The position numbers and the translations under genes are program-made. Under the pieces are notes generated by a model, which was not told where the DNA came from, did no database searches, and saw nothing but the letters and a program-made list of their open reading frames with translations. From contig JNDT01001573.1 in NCBI GenBank assembly GCA_000697055.1, positions 1 to 64,000 of the forward strand: a stretch of DNA of 64,000 nucleotides. Direction: 5' to 3'. This document shows, in pieces, positions 35,761 through 48,891 of the stretch (its first letter is position 1; each line of letters begins with the position of its first letter). The DNA is from Saksenaea vasiformis B4078. Lineage: Eukaryota > Mucoromycota > Mucoromycetes > Mucorales > Saksenaeaceae.

Positions 35761-37718
35761 ATGAGCAAGAATGCAAAGAATTCCACTAATGTCGAGGAGA
35801 CCGAGTTAGATTCTGAAGTATACAGCAACATCCCCATCAAAGAAAATGAATGGGAGATCATTCGAGACAGGTACATCGTTGCCGCTTGAGATCTATGCAA
35901 ACTCAAATGGCGACGGAAATCAGCGATGAAATCAAGACATATATGCCACAGAACCCAGAGGATCTCAAACTGACCTTGGGAACGCATACCCGTAAGACAT
36001 TAGCTGTCCCTACACATAAAAGCGTCGCTTTAGGTAAAGCTTTGCATTTGATTGCGAGAAATAACCTAAACCGCCAACGTTTCCCAGAGGATATCATGGA
36101 GCATAAACGAGGTCACATCATTAATACGGGCGGCGTTGTGTGGGGGCTTGATTTTATACCAAAACCTCCGTCGAGGGACAAACATCCTTCCACCCAATAT
36201 CTTACCGTCAGTGGATGTAGATCTCGAAATGAGGCACATTTCGTCGGCAAGGTGCAAAAGGATAATCATTATCGAAACTGTATACAGATCTGGCGGTGTG
36301 TATTAGATGTGGATAGAGATCATCAGAGGGATCCTGTCCTAGATATGTGCATTCTGCATGATTTTGGAATAGTTTATGATTTAAAATGGTGCCCTTACGG
36401 GGCTTATCAAGAAGACGATGTGGACAAGCAGGAAACAAACAATCGGGGACAGCGCTCACCGAAACTGGGTGTTCTTGCTGCAGCGTTAGGCGACGGGACG
36501 GTGCGCGTTTTTGTTGTGCCTCATGTTGATAACATACGGGAAGGAAGATCCGAAACTATTTATCGTACGTGTTACTTGAACACGCATTCATGCAAAAGCT
36601 GATGTGTTACCCCATTTTCTGGTGTAGTGAAAGTGCTGCAACCACGATGCACGTTTTCATTACCTCGGACTCATACTACAAGCCTTGCTTGGGGCGGCCA
36701 TTCACGGTTAGCTTGCGGATTTACCACCGGTAATGTGAACGGTCGTGGAAGTTGGTACGTTGACATTAAATGCTCCAGGCGGTATTGCTATTTGGGATTT
36801 GGAGTCAGCGTTAGCCGGAGGAAAACCTCAGTCCTCATATATGTTATGTCATATCCCTGCACATGATTTGCATGTTCAAAGTTTAACGTGGCATGGCGTA
36901 TCGGATACAACAAGATTGGTATCTATCGGATACGAAGGCACAGTACTGATCCACGATTTATGTGATCCGTTTGTTCCTCTGAAGATAAATTGCAAGCGAG
37001 GTAAGGCTGGGACGGTATGATAGAAAAAATATCATAGTAATCAGTTTGTAAAAAGGAGGTGTCTGTTCGGTTGCATGGCCAAGCAAAGGAGGCCAACTTT
37101 TTTTTCACAATGGCGATGGTGTGCGGGAATTAAATGTAAACACGATTTCGGCATCCAAACAAAAATCAACAAAAGTAATTACCACGGATGCTGCCATTTG
37201 GGCATTAGCGACGAGTGAGCATCACATGTTTCTGGCGTCGGGGAGTTCGGATGGTTACTTGAAGATGGCAGATTCTGTAATACCTCGGAAAAGATTTCAG
37301 GCAGGTTATGATGTGTAACGTGGCTTGAGGCTGACGGCGAGTTGCAGTACCCAATTGAGAGTGTGATCTACAAATGGGACTACGACGTTGATACAAAGAT
37401 ACTCAGTTGTCTTGAGAACTACAAACCGACATTGGTAACTATGCTCATCTCAGGTGACTAATATTGATACATTGAAATGTAGGTATTACCTGAGAGTTCT
37501 TCTACATCAATTTGTCACTTCTTTGTTGATCCCGTTGTGTCGATCTACCGTGTAAGTCCTGTGCTTTATTCCTTGTTTTATGTACCTTTTTTTTTTTCCT
37601 TTAGACTGTGTGGAATCCAAACCGTAGCACAGCAGGGTGGATTGCTTCAGGCGGAGCAGCAGGTCTCTGCAGAGTAGAATTTATTGGCTGCGGCCCTGAA
37701 GATAAGAAGCCAATGTAA
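35761..37718 (+). CDS. TFC6: TFIIIC WD40 subunit (Tfc6/Sfc6/GTF3C2-like)
   Basis: This subunit belongs to the RNA polymerase III factor TFIIIC, which binds tRNA-gene B boxes. Blocks in order are NTGGVVWGLDFIP, QYLTVSGC, CILHDFGIVYDLKWCPYGAY, LGVLAAALGDGTVRVFVVP, TTSLAWGGHSRLACGFTTG joined by a 49-nt intron to GIAIWDLESALAGG, RLVSIGYEGTVLIHDL and FLASGSSDGYLKMAD. The C-terminal part, VTWLEADGELQYPIESVIYK through GWIASGGAAGLCRVEF, ends at 37718. At about 37310-37320 the frame breaks (stop after FQAGYDV), and no convincing intron bridges it. This is a real frameshift, an error, or a missed intron. The start at 35761 may be internal, since an open frame continues upstream to an acceptor-like site near 35694. 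Confidence 0.7.
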
Positions 37719-38656
37719 AAAAGCTTGGTCATCCGCAACGATTCTCTAAACCTGGATCCTATCACTCCGCAAAAAGGATCTGCTGATTCCCTGTAAACCT
37801 TTCAGTAGGAGGTTTTCGGGATCTATTCGATCATATACATCAACAGTGCTAGGTAGATTTTTTTTAAATGTTTGCAAGAGCAATCGCAATTGACACATAT
37901 CCTTCATCCTCCTTGTCAGTATATCTTCCGCTGGCAGCAAATATTTGAGGTGGCGTTTGTTCCATCATTTTGATAAAATATAGATATGTTAAGCATATTG
38001 TTATGAAATAGCTACGCGTAGATAGGAAGAGCAGCATGCTTGTAGTAAAACGTTCCCTTCTTGGATACCCAGGGTACAATATGGAATTTTGTATTGTGAT
38101 CTCTTATCAAGATACATCGCATCTCAGGATATTCGGTGATGCTGACTTCTTGTTGATTCATTGTGCATACTGTCAATCTAGATCTCGTCGCACAAAGCTA
38201 TCCCAAGCCTGCAACCGCATTTACGGATCAAATATGCTTCTCTATGATTTTCTCCCTTAATGGTTGCAATTGCTAGTTGAATATTGCTGAAACAGATATA
38301 ATTATAAAAGTGTCTCGCTGCAAATAACAGTAAAGGATCTTCAGGCTCCTGAATGTTGAATGCATTGCAATGTAAAATCTACTCTATCGCGGGTGTCACC
38401 TAGTACGACAGAGTTGATCGTTACACGATGTCTAGTCATATGTCTAATGAAGTATACATTCATGGTTATAGGAAACTAGAAATCTAAAATAGTTAATCAA
38501 AGAGGCCCCCTATTTGGGTATGCTCTCAGGGATGCAGTGTCATATATCACTGCGCATCAGTCAGTGACAACGTTAATGGCTTTGCTAACCAAATAGGTAA
38601 TTTTGCTTACGGAAGCCTATTTCATTGCAGTTATTTTTTCCACTGAAATATTATAT
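37719..38656. other. about 0.9 kb intergenic, nothing recognised
   Basis: This separates the TFIIIC subunit gene from the thioesterase gene. It contains only short frames, the longest 74 codons at 38036, with no motif. Confidence 0.5.
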
Positions 38657-39366
38657 ATGATAACTGACTCTACAGATAATAACGCTACAATGAACGGGCA
38701 CGGTCCGGGTTCGCAAAAAATAGTTACATCTATCAAAGAAGAATGCCACTTGACCCCAGAGGAGGCGTTACTGTACGAGGAAGAGCGATCGCTTCCTATT
38801 GTTCAACAATTGCGACACAATGACGAATGGCATGAGGTGGTTGCTTATGGTCATTTATCCCCGTCTGCCTACGCCCATTCTTTAACAGCGTCAACATTGC
38901 GTGGTCTAGGAATGATTGCACGAAGACCCTTGAAATTCTTCAACGCCGCGAAGACCGAGTGTATTGCGATTGCGCATCTGGGAACAAAATTGTAAGTCAG
39001 TTGCTATTTCGCAGAGAAATAAAAATGTATTAGGTGTGGACATGATGGAGTAATTCATGGTGGATTGTTGGCCACGCTCTTAGACGAACATTTAGCCGCA
39101 GTGGTTAGTGACAACTTTTTGATCGAAATCCTTGATTTAACAGGGTAGCTTTTCAGACACTTCCGAGTCTTCCGTCTTGTACGGGATTTACGGCTAATCT
39201 TCGGATGGATTATCGACAACCAGTTAGATCTAATCAATGGGTTATTTTACAAGGAAAACTAGAACGTGTAGAAGGACGAAAAGCATGGGCAGAAGCATGG
39301 CTAGAGGACCTAGATCAGCAACGTTTGACGGAGGCCCGAGCGTTGTACGTTGGTCCTAAGGTCTAA
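38657..39366 (+). CDS. hotdog-fold thioesterase (THEM4/4HBT-like)
   Basis: A probable acyl-CoA thioesterase. The ATG at 38657 is the first in frame (an upstream exon is possible). The N-terminal half is fungal-type and includes LTASTLRGLGMIARRPLKFF. After an intron the hotdog signature appears: GHDGVIHGGLLATLLDEHLAA, where the HGG and the acidic residue in the helix are the usual active-site elements. A second intron leads to TGFTANLRMDYRQPVRSNQW and the final sheet strands, with the stop at 39366. The frame is intact. The substrate cannot be told from sequence. Confidence 0.82.
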
Positions 39367-39551
39367 CAACCCAAAGAATGGGGGAATCTGAGTCCAATTT
39401 TGACACAAAACTTATCCAGCCAAAAACTTGACAAATGGAATAATAATAAAAAATTTGCCATATAAAAAAAAGCCCTTGGAACTTTTCAGTTACCCCGAAA
39501 CCTGGCGTCCTCTTCCTTTCCTCTCTCTCTCTCTCTTTTTTTAAAACCATC

Positions 39552-40460
39552 ATGGACGCTTCCGTTGCTGATATGGACAAACTCACCGTGATCCCTGGTG
39601 TGCCTTATGATGACTTTTACCAATTGGCTATGGATTGGAAGACTCCTATCGCTATTGCCTCAACTTACGCTGTGGTCATCCATTCGTTGAATCAGCTACG
39701 AGCTCCGTCCAACTTGTCCCGTGTTGAAGCCAAGAATCGTGGTGTCGAAAATACAAACAAATCCTCCAAATGGATGACTGCCTTTGTATTTCTTCATAAT
39801 TTGGCCTTGGCTATTTACTCCATGATCACCTTTTATCATATGGCAAGAGGTATGCATCGAGCCTACACCCGCGGTCAGACTCTTCATGATGCTGTAAGTT
39901 TTAGTATAAACGCAACGCTTCGAGAAAAATGACTCATTTTCTATTAGTATTGTGATGCTGATGGTTTCTTGTGGAATGATTCATTGGGCTTCTGGGGTTA
40001 CTGGTTCTACCTGTCAAAGTACTATGAAGTCATCGATACCGCTATTATCTTGCTAAAGGGTCGTCGTTCTTCACTTCTTCAAACCTATCACCATGCTGGT
40101 GCTATGATTACTATGTGGGCTGGTATCCGCTACAGAACGCAACCTATTTGGATCTTTGTCTTGTTCAACTCCTTCGTGCACTCCGTCATGTACCTTTACT
40201 ACGCTATGACCTGCGTTGGAATTCATCCTCCTGGAAAACGTTATATCACCTCGATGCAAATTACTCAGTTCCTCGTTGGTATGTCCTTGGCTGTCAGCTA
40301 TCTCTTTATCCCCTCCTGCTTGGTTACACCCGGTCAAAAGTTTGCTGTTGGTATCAACGTCGGCTATCTTTTGCCCCTCACTTATCTCTTCGTTGACTTT
40401 GCCCGCAAGACCTACGGCAAACGCAAGGCTGCCGCTGCTGCCGCAAAGAAAGCGAACTAA
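39552..40460 (+). CDS. ELO-family very-long-chain fatty acid elongase
   Basis: A membrane condensing enzyme of the ER fatty-acid elongation cycle, joining malonyl-CoA to an acyl-CoA. The start at 39552 follows a CT-rich promoter tract. One intron (about 39894-39946) splits the gene. Family motifs are FLHNLALAIYS, GFWGYWFYLSKYYEVIDTAI and the histidine box LLQTYHHAGAM, followed by FVHSVMYLYYAM and a second set of hydrophobic helices (about seven in total). The C-terminal KRKAAAAAAKKAN carries lysines in a di-lysine-like ER retention context. The length of about 290 residues is typical. Similarity to PUFA elongases of Mortierella/Mucor type is likely but not tested. Confidence 0.9.
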
Positions 40461-41479
40461 AACCGTTTTTTCTTCTTTTTTCCCTTTTGATTTGTTTTCT
40501 TTGTGCATTTATTTATCACTCGTACATCTTTACATAGCATACCGTTCCTTTTTTTTCATGGATCTTCAATAAATTTCCTTTTTTCGCAAAAAAAGCTGAT
40601 TCCTTATCTGCATGATGGTTGCACGGGCCCAACGTATGGGGAAAAAGATATGGAGAATTGGTACACGTGAGCACCTCTAGACAGATGTTTACCACCCGAG
40701 GTGACCCAACATACCAAACGTATCTCAGAGAATCCAATCTCATAGCGACCGGGTTGTTACAGGTAGAGATCAGGAAACTCTATAATCCATGGCTGCTTCC
40801 TGCATCTGAGCAATGCATACGAACCGTACATAATGTGAAACGTAGTTCATGTTGGGAAAGCCGTTGTATGTGATCTTCCTGAATGGATATGCTTGTGTCA
40901 GTTTCGATTAGAGTCTGCATCGAATGGCAAAGATATTATACGTTCCGACGACGGTGTTCTTTTTTAAACCTCAGCAACACAGCACAAATCATCATTTGGC
41001 TTGGTCAATGCTTCGATCCATCCCACATTTACTCTCTAACTGTTGACATGACGTTTGACCAGTGATATGGGATACTATCCGATGATCTCGGTCTTCAACT
41101 TTCTTTCCGTAATGTCAGGATTAATTGTCTTGAGATCAACGCGTACTCAATCCGCTCTCGGATAGAACGGCCATCTCCAGGGACAATTTTAAACTGACAG
41201 ATAGCTTTACGCAACCCAAATTTCATAGAAAAAGGATATTCGAATGCTATAAATTCCACTGACTACAAAATACACAGAAACGACGCTTATCGTACATATT
41301 GATGCGCCATTATCCTCCGGGATTTGTAGCGACATTTCATCGAGAATTGTCTATGATAGCGCTTCTATCTTCTTTGGTCTTATATCAAGTATTCTACATT
41401 AACTTTTTCAGACACGCGCTTTGAAATGCAGCGATCGTGTGTATGCGACTTTGATGGGGACTGCAGGTCTTGGCAAAGA
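40461..41479. other. about 1 kb intergenic, nothing recognised
   Basis: This is the shared 3' flank of the convergent elongase and Cup1-like genes. No motif-bearing frames were found. Confidence 0.5.
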
Positions 41480-42581
41480 TCATATGGTGTCTTCCAAGTC
41501 TGTTTTAAGCTTCTGCATGCGACGTTCGTATATTTTCTGTCCCTCTTGAATGGCTTTTTTCAGATGGCGTTCTAGAATTTTGCACCGTGAGATTGCGGTT
41601 AACACGAAAGACGGAAGAAGCTTACCGCATTCACTGGTATCTTCCCATAGTCCTAGTGTACTCATAAACTGACGTTCATGCCGTAACATATCAAGCTGCT
41701 CCTGATACGCGTATGCAGTATCTAACCGCCGTTGTGTAGCCTTGACACGGTTCTTAAGCATCATTGCTGTTCGAACGGGTTGTCGCCATCCTCGCACCCG
41801 TTTGAAGAAATGACCACTAGAGTCCTTTACTGTAATCGCCACTTGATAAGGCTTTCGCCGACGGAAGCGTGATTTCTTTTTCTGTGGAAGACATGCAAGT
41901 CGTTCTCGACGTGTCTTTGGTAAAGGATGCTGGATAGCCGCGCGTTGAAATAGCTCCTGTGGTAATTGCATTCGATTATGCCGTCCAGTACGTTTTTTCG
42001 ATGAGCCGGAACGTATATCCGTCGCTGAAAGGGCCCTTTGCTGTGGCTAAATGTACAAGTTAACGTAAACAATATAATTAACCTTCTAAGTCTTACGTCG
42101 CGTATCCTTCGTAACTAAGGGACATGTATGAGATTGAAGCTTTATGACATTAAAACAGCATACCTTATCCACTGTGTGCCGTAGTGGACCTATTTCTGCT
42201 GAGGCCATGGCGTTGATACGGGACATGAAGATCGCGTTACCATTCTTTGCATCATGCAAGATCTGCAAAACCTGAAGCCAATGATTTAGTTACAAGCGAA
42301 AAGAAGTATTAAGAATAGACCTTTCCACCTTCTGTGAGTAATTTCAGCACACGCGGACGGGACGTTTCATATTGGTGGAAACGAAATCGTTCCCGAATTG
42401 TATTTCGCAGAAAGGTGCGTTGATCAAAATCCTTTGTAATTCTCAGCAGCGAGCGATAAAGTCCTAATGTCTGCATGTTGATAAGCATGCCGCGTCCATT
42501 TCAGAAACTTACCGTTGTGTACGTCTCTTTCGCCAGTACTTTGTTCAATGACTGAAATGCTGTTGCCAAACGTTGATTCAT
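41480..42581 (-). CDS. LYR-motif mitochondrial protein, Cup1-like
   Basis: It starts MNQRLATAFQSLNKVLAKE at 42581. After an intron the LYR signature appears (TLGLYRSLLRITKDFDQRTF), with the FLRNTIRERFRFHQYE helix typical of complex-1-LYR domains. These small helical proteins work with the acyl-carrier protein in mitochondrial assembly. The rest is longer than a simple LYRM and very basic (KKKSRFRRRKPYQVAITVKD, FFKRVRGWRQP), ending in helices with the stop at 41480. This layout fits the Cup1-like fungal LYR proteins. Three or four introns keep frame. Confidence 0.65.
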
Positions 42582-42971
42582 ACCGTCACTGAGATAGCTC
42601 ACCCGTTGTCCCAAACAAAAGCGCCAGCATTTCATTGAACAAACGCTCCAATCACATTAGGAAATCCTGTACAAGACTCTTGATGACTTTCTACTACCTA
42701 TTCCTAGTTTCCCTCACACGGAAGATTCAGGTGCGACGACAGGTAACAATCAGCATCGCTGCCTCCTATCGCATCGCAGCATGTAGCGGCTTCTTTCTCC
42801 ATTAACGTCTCTTATAGCATAACATTTCTCTATTTCCTTATTTTAAGATAACTTTTTTTCTTTTACTAATGATTTAACAAGAGTGCTGCTCTGTTCTGGC
42901 GGGGTGGAGAGACTGGCGAGTAGATTGACTAATGAAGAAAGAGAAAGAGCCGTCGTAAATTATTATATGCT

Positions 42972-43580
42972 TTAGGCGTGTCTCTCGTCATAGAAAAGAA
43001 GACAACCGTTGTGCAAGTAACGTTTAGATAGTGTTCTCGTGGGTATATTGACCTCTTCCTCGGCGACATGCATGGCAACGGACTCATGGTTACGCTCTCG
43101 ATACAGAAAGTGCAGATAGTCTGTATGAGGACTGACGTGTAATTCCCCATCAATGCCGTAATCCGCAGGTGCAGGAGAACTACGTTCAACGGAGACATGA
43201 TCCGGCCCATCTTCATAGAAAAATTGGTTGCCCATATCGACAAAAGCTGTATGCATGAAGGAAAACCATCGTGTCTTAAAAAACTGACACGTTTATAAAG
43301 AGCGTTGTGCGACACTTCTCCTTATTTATACGAGGATTGATCTGTCATTATGCGTAAGATTTCTAGGCAAACACGATTTCTATGCGACTTACAGAACTGG
43401 CGCAGTACCACTTTGATTATGAAGAAAGGGTGTTGAGCTTTTGATGGCGGAGTTGTTGTGGTGATCTTTATTTGATTCCCCGCATCTGGGCGGATTACCG
43501 GATACGGAAGTGGAAAAGAGATGATCTGTCAAGGTTTCATCAGTGAATTTACCGAAACGCTTAAAGGCATTTTTATCCAT
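42972..43580 (-). CDS. hypothetical protein divergent from aconitase gene
   Basis: I do not recognise this protein. The ATG at 43580 gives MDKNAFKRFGKFTDETLTDH, with a donor (GTAAGT) after APVL near 43395. The second exon reads best as FVDMGNQFFYEDGPDHVSVE followed by an acidic stretch and FLYRERNHESVAMHVAEEEV, stopping at 42972. My splice choice does not keep phase into that frame with the nearest acceptors, so another overlapping frame (stop at 42929) is possible. It shares a 73-bp divergent promoter with the aconitase gene. Confidence 0.5.
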
Positions 43581-43653
43581 CGTCTAAAATTTAAAAAATT
43601 GACATTGTTTCTTCTTCTTACTTCCCTACTCTTTTTCTTTTTCCCTTTTCACA
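43581..43653. promoter_or_regulatory. 73-bp bidirectional promoter
   Basis: Only 73 bp separate the start codons of the minus-strand hypothetical gene and the plus-strand aconitase. The plus-strand face is dominated by TTCTT/CCCTT pyrimidine tracts, a common fungal core-promoter feature. Confidence 0.6.
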
Positions 43654-46435
43654 ATGACCATTGCCACGTTGACCCAATCTAGCCGACGGTTACTATCCAG
43701 CCGTCTCAGTAGACACCTTGCTACAGTTGTCAACCCTGTGGCTCAAAAGGATTGTCGATCCATTACACCTTCCTATACAAAGTTGAACGAAAATCTGTCA
43801 AAAGTGAAGCGTATTTTGGACAATCGGCCCCTTACGCTTGCAGAGAAGATTGTTTATTCTCATCTGGCTCAGCCAGAAGAAGTCGTTCCCGTTCGTGGAG
43901 AAACATACTTGAAGTTGTCACCAGGTAAAGTATACGCCTAAAGAAATCGGTTACTTACCTGTCGTTTTGTTTTTCATTAGACCGCGTGGCTATGCAAGGT
44001 AACGGAAGAACAGAAAGTGACAAAATGCCAGACTTACCAACCGATCTTTTCCCTTTTAGATGCATCGGCGCAAATGGCTATCTTACAGTTTATGTTGTCT
44101 GGGATGACTACCACAGCAGTACCATCATCCATTCACTGTGATCATTTGATTGAAGCTTACGCTGGTGCAGACAAGGATGTCCAGCAATCCGTCATTACCA
44201 ATAAGGAGATCTTTGATTTCCTAGAAAGCGCAGCTAAGAAATACGGGATAGCCTTTTGGAAACCCGGAAGCGGAATCATCCATCAAATTGTACTGGAAAA
44301 TTATGCTGCCCCCGGTAGCCTCATGCTGGGAACAGATAGCCATACACCCAATGCAGGTAAGGAAAAGTCTAACAAAGCATGAACCAACGTTTCCTTTTCT
44401 AGGTGGTTTGGGTATGGTTGCTATTGGTGTAGGAGGTGCAGACGCCGTTGATGCAATGGCCGCTATTCCTTGGGAGCTGAAAGCTCCTCATGTCATTGGT
44501 GTGAAGTTGACTGGTCAATTAAACCAATGGGCGAGTCCAAAAGATGTCATATTGAAGTTGGCTGGACATCTGACAGTACGGGTACGGGAAACATAAAGGA
44601 AGAGGATAGCAGGCTGATCGGCATATTTTAGGGTGGAACGGGCCATATCATTGAGTACTTTGGTGAGGGTGTGGATTCACTCTCGTGTACGGGAATGGCT
44701 ACCATTTGTAATATGGGTGCCGAGGTAAGGACAGCAAATAACCATGGAACGTACTTCGGCTTACATGCATACTTTTTGCACGATAGGTTGGTGCTACCAC
44801 TTCGTTGTTCCCTTATACCCATCGCATGCGATCTTACCTTGCTGCTACCGGTCGATCTCCAGTTGCTCAGGCAGCCGATGCCAATACTCAGTTTTTGCGC
44901 GCTGATCAGGGTGCTGTGTATGATCAAGTGATTGAGATTAACCTCTCTGAAGTGGAACCACATATCAATGGTCCTTTTACACCTGATTTGAGTACACCAC
45001 TTAGCAAGTTCAAGGAGTTTATTCAAAGCAACGGTTGGAAGGATGAGTTATCAGCGGGTCTGATTGGCAGTTGTACCAACTCTTCCTACCAAGATATGTC
45101 GCGTGCAGCTTCTATTGCCCGACAAGCTACCGATGCTGGTATTTCTACCCAGTCAAGCTTCCTGGTCACGCCAGGTTCTGAGCAGATTCGTGCAACGATT
45201 GAGCGTGATGGACAGCAAGCTGTGTTTGAAAAGGCGGGCGCACAGGTTTTGGCGAATGCATGCGGGCCATGTATCGGTCAGGTAAAAGGGATTCAGTGGA
45301 AGAGAAATCATGTAGGCTAAAGAGACGATATAGTGGAACCGCACGGACGTTGAAAAATCGAAGAAGGAAGAAAATGCAATTCTGACATCGTTTAACCGTA
45401 ATTTCCGCAGCCGAAATGATGGTAATCCCAAGACAATGAACTTCCTAGCTTCACCAGAGGTATGTTTCGGCAATGAACTAAGAGTAAAAGTGCTAATATC
45501 GTATAGATCGTGACTGCTATGGCTTTCTCTGGCAAGCTAAGCTTTAACCCAATGACAGATACCTTGCGGGGCAAGGATGGGAAAGCGTTCCGATTTTCTC
45601 CTCCTCAAGGTGATGACCTTCCTGCACAGGGATTCGAGACAGGTCGTGCTACATATGAACCGCCCTCTCCTACACCTACACCTGATCCTTCAGTATCTAT
45701 TGTTGTTTCGCCCACTTCCAACCGATTGCAAGTACTAGATGCCTTTGCGCCTTGGGATGGTCAGGAATTCCGTAATGTGCGGGTGCTTGTCAAGGTTCAA
45801 GGAAAGTGCACGACAGATCATATCTCGGCGGCTGGACCGTGGTTAAAATATAAGGGCCATTTGGAAAATATCGCTGAGAATACCCTGATTGGTGCATTAA
45901 ATGCCGATAACGGTCAGGTCAATCTCGTCCGTGATGTGACCACTGGCGAGGACAGTACGATTCCCGAGGTTGCCAAGAGCTACAAACGTCAGCAGGTTCC
46001 CTGGATGGTCGTCGCCGACGTAAGCTTGAATTTTTTGTTAGATTGCATGGCTCTAACATTGCTTTGTGCTAGCATAACTATGGTGAGGGTTCTGCACGAG
46101 AACATGCAGCGTTGCAAGTCCGCTATCTCGGGTGCCCGCTGATTATCTCAAGATCATTTGCCCGCATTCACGAAACGAATTTAAAGAAGCAGGGTGTTCT
46201 TCCGTTAACGTTCGCAAATGAGCAAGACTGGGAGAAACTATCAGGTGGCGATACCATTGACACAGTAGGCGTTAAGGATCTGGCTCCAGGAAAAGCTGTT
46301 CAATTGGTGGTCACCAAGCAAGATGGCACAAAATTCACCATTGATGCTAAGCATACCATGAGCGTAGACCAGATCGAGTGGTTTCAGAAAGGAAGTGCTT
46401 TGAATTTGATCAAAGAAAAGGCGGCTAGCGCGTGA
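43654..46435 (+). CDS. ACO2: mitochondrial aconitate hydratase, Aco2/homoaconitase-like
   Basis: A [4Fe-4S] dehydratase. The N-terminus is a Ser/Arg-rich mitochondrial presequence ([20 protein letters not shown]). Family blocks are [71 protein letters not shown] and [11 protein letters not shown] (cluster Cys). After introns these are followed by [34 protein letters not shown] and [20 protein letters not shown], with the stop at 46435. The [16 protein letters not shown] and VLPLTFANE wording is closer to yeast Aco2 (homocitrate dehydration, lysine pathway) than to Aco1. About seven introns are present and no disruption was found. Confidence 0.88.
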
Positions 46436-46753
46436 ACTCCCATCTATACTGTACAGAATTAAGACTTTTAAGAGCATAGTAGTCTACACACTAAGCTTTT
46501 TCTTCAATTTTTCATTAAACTAGACTGTATACAATTTTTGCTTTCTTCTCCCACTGTAATACTACTTTTTATGGAACGTCTTTGCTTCATTCATGGCATA
46601 GATATGGTTTCGTAAAACTGAGACCAAGGTGCGCCTACGCCGGACAGCTTCAACCGGCTCGCACGAAAAAGATTTCCCCGTCACATCTGGCATCGATTCC
46701 CAGGCTCTCTGTCCAACGGCACTTTTTCTCTTTCGCAGTCAAACGTTCGTGAA

Positions 46754-48691
46754 ATGTCCAAGTCCTCACCTGAATTGTCGCCTTTCGAGCACGATCTTTC
46801 CGATTTTCATGAACCGAACGAGCCTGAATTACCGCGGATAAAACTGAAGTTACGTTTGAATCCGTCTAGTGCGAAACATGAAGAGGAGCGTAAAAAGAAA
46901 CGACATAAGAAGAAACGGTCGCACAAGAAACATAGACACAGAAAAGTAGACGACGAGGATGAACTCGTCGATGTCGATGACCAAGCACACCGTCACCGAC
47001 AACGCCGCGAAAGTGAACAGGTGAACATTGACGAAGACGAAGAAGACAATGAAGGATCCATGCCTTACCATGTTCCGGTTGGCGGGAAACGACCATTTGC
47101 ATTACTACAAGCGGAAGCACAAAACGAACACCAGGACGAGGAAGAACAGGCAAGTGATCATGGTATGCATCACAAAAAGCGGCCACGCTACGACGATGTA
47201 CCCATTAAAGAAGAGCCTTACGATGCTGGTTACGAGGAAGAAGACGAGGATGCCGATGACGAGGATAACGAAAATAACTACCGGCAAGATGGGGAAGAGA
47301 ACACAGTCTCCTCCTATTCTCAGTCGTACCATCCCATGGATGCAACACACGCACAAAGCACAGCAGAAAGCAAATCCAAAAAGCGAGGAAGACCTTCGAA
47401 AGGAAAAGCGGTGACTCCCTCTATGTCGCGTGCGGTAGAGCCACCGAAGAAAGATCTGACAACTGTGTGTCAAAAACTATTGGAGACATTAGAAAAGTAA
47501 GTAATGAAATAGTTGACGGTAAATCCCGTGCAAACGCCATCACTTTTTTAGACGAGATGCGTACGGTTTCTTTCTTGAACCTGTGGATACCAAAATTGTA
47601 CGTGATTACCTTACCGTCATTAAACATCCTATGGATTTCTCGACTATGCGCGAGAAACTGGAAAATGGTCGGTACCAGAGTATGGAGGACTTTCGGGACG
47701 ACTTTCTGCTGATCGTTACCAATGCAAAAACCTATAATGCACCTGACACAATTTACTGGAAAAGTGCAGATAAACTACAGCATTATGGTACAAAAGCCAT
47801 CGAGCGAGCAGAAAAAACAGTAGCCTACGATTCAACACCGCCAGTAGAACGAAGAGCGAGTAGAAAACGACAGGACAGCATGACGCGCAAATTATCCAAT
47901 GTATCGGCTGCTTCCGTGAAGAAAGAACCTTTGGTGAAGGTGGAGGAAGAAGTCGATATTCTTGGCTTAGATAGTCTGCCACCACGCAAAGTCAGTCGAC
48001 AAGGATCTGAGAGTGTCTCGACGCGCGAAACAAGCGTCGACGTAGGTGCTTTACCGCGTGACACTAAGAAAAAGAAGAAGAAGAAGGTAACAGAAGCAGG
48101 TGTGATCTATGCACCGGACGGGTCTTTGAATGCCGTAGGAGGAGGTAAGGGATATACCAAGGATGGGTGTGTGTGGTACTTACTGGGTGGTCATTTGCAG
48201 TGGCCAACCTTTCCACGTTATTACCTCAAGAAAAGCCATTTGCCGATCCACCCCTGATTACCACCGTCAATCGCCAAGCTTTACCCTCTGCTTTTTACTT
48301 GAGTCGATCAAACACTTACGATGATCCATCGCTCAATAAGCACTTGGTACATGCGGCTTGTTTTGCTAACTATGGACCATTTACAACGCTTGGTACGGAC
48401 TACCCTTGCAAGTTCTATACGGCGCAGGATGCATACTACGTATATCCACTCTATGCTGATGACTGTGGCGAGGCGTACATGAAGAGTATATGGGATTTTG
48501 TGGATGGTCTAGGTCTAGAAGAGAAGACCGAGGAGAAAGCCCGGCATCTAACCCGTGGTGCTTGGGACGTTATGAAGGAAGTGCTAAAGACCGGTGAAAA
48601 GGAAAAAGTAGATACCGAATTTGGGCTTGTAGATGTCCCCATGCTCTTAGACACTCTTGAAAACAAGGAAAAAGAGGCTAAAGTCATATAA
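46754..48691 (+). CDS. bromodomain protein, BRD7/BRD9-like
   Basis: A chromatin reader. The ATG at 46754 starts an acidic and lysine-rich disordered region (RIKLKLRLNPSS, KKKRHKKKRSHKKHRHRK, long Glu/Asp runs, and the AT-hook-like KKRGRPSKGK). After one intron comes the bromodomain: RDAYGFFLEPVDTKIVRDYL, IKHPMDFSTMREKLENGRYQ and FRDDFLLIVTNAKTYNAPDT, including the acetyl-lysine-binding Asn in YNAP. The C-terminal part (FADPPLITTVNRQALPSAFY, HAACFANYGPF) matches the conserved region after the bromodomain in BRD7/9, members of SWI/SNF-type remodellers. Four exons keep frame to the stop at 48691. Confidence 0.85.
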
Positions 48692-48891
48692 ATTGAAAGA
48701 ATAAATAATAAAATCCAAGATCTACACATTATTATCCGTAAATGCCCCTGTTCCCGCAGAAACCATTCAAAGCGGTAGAAGCTACCATGATTCATGCCGT
48801 CGTTTATTAAGCCACTCAAGACAAACATTTGCTTCCTGTGATTGGTTGCACGATCATCATCCTGTAAAGAGAAGTAAAAGACACGAGAGCG

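Noticed and set aside
47028..47473. Long antisense and +1 frames in the bromodomain gene
   Set aside because: Shadows of the Lys/Glu-rich coding region; the bromodomain frame is unambiguous.
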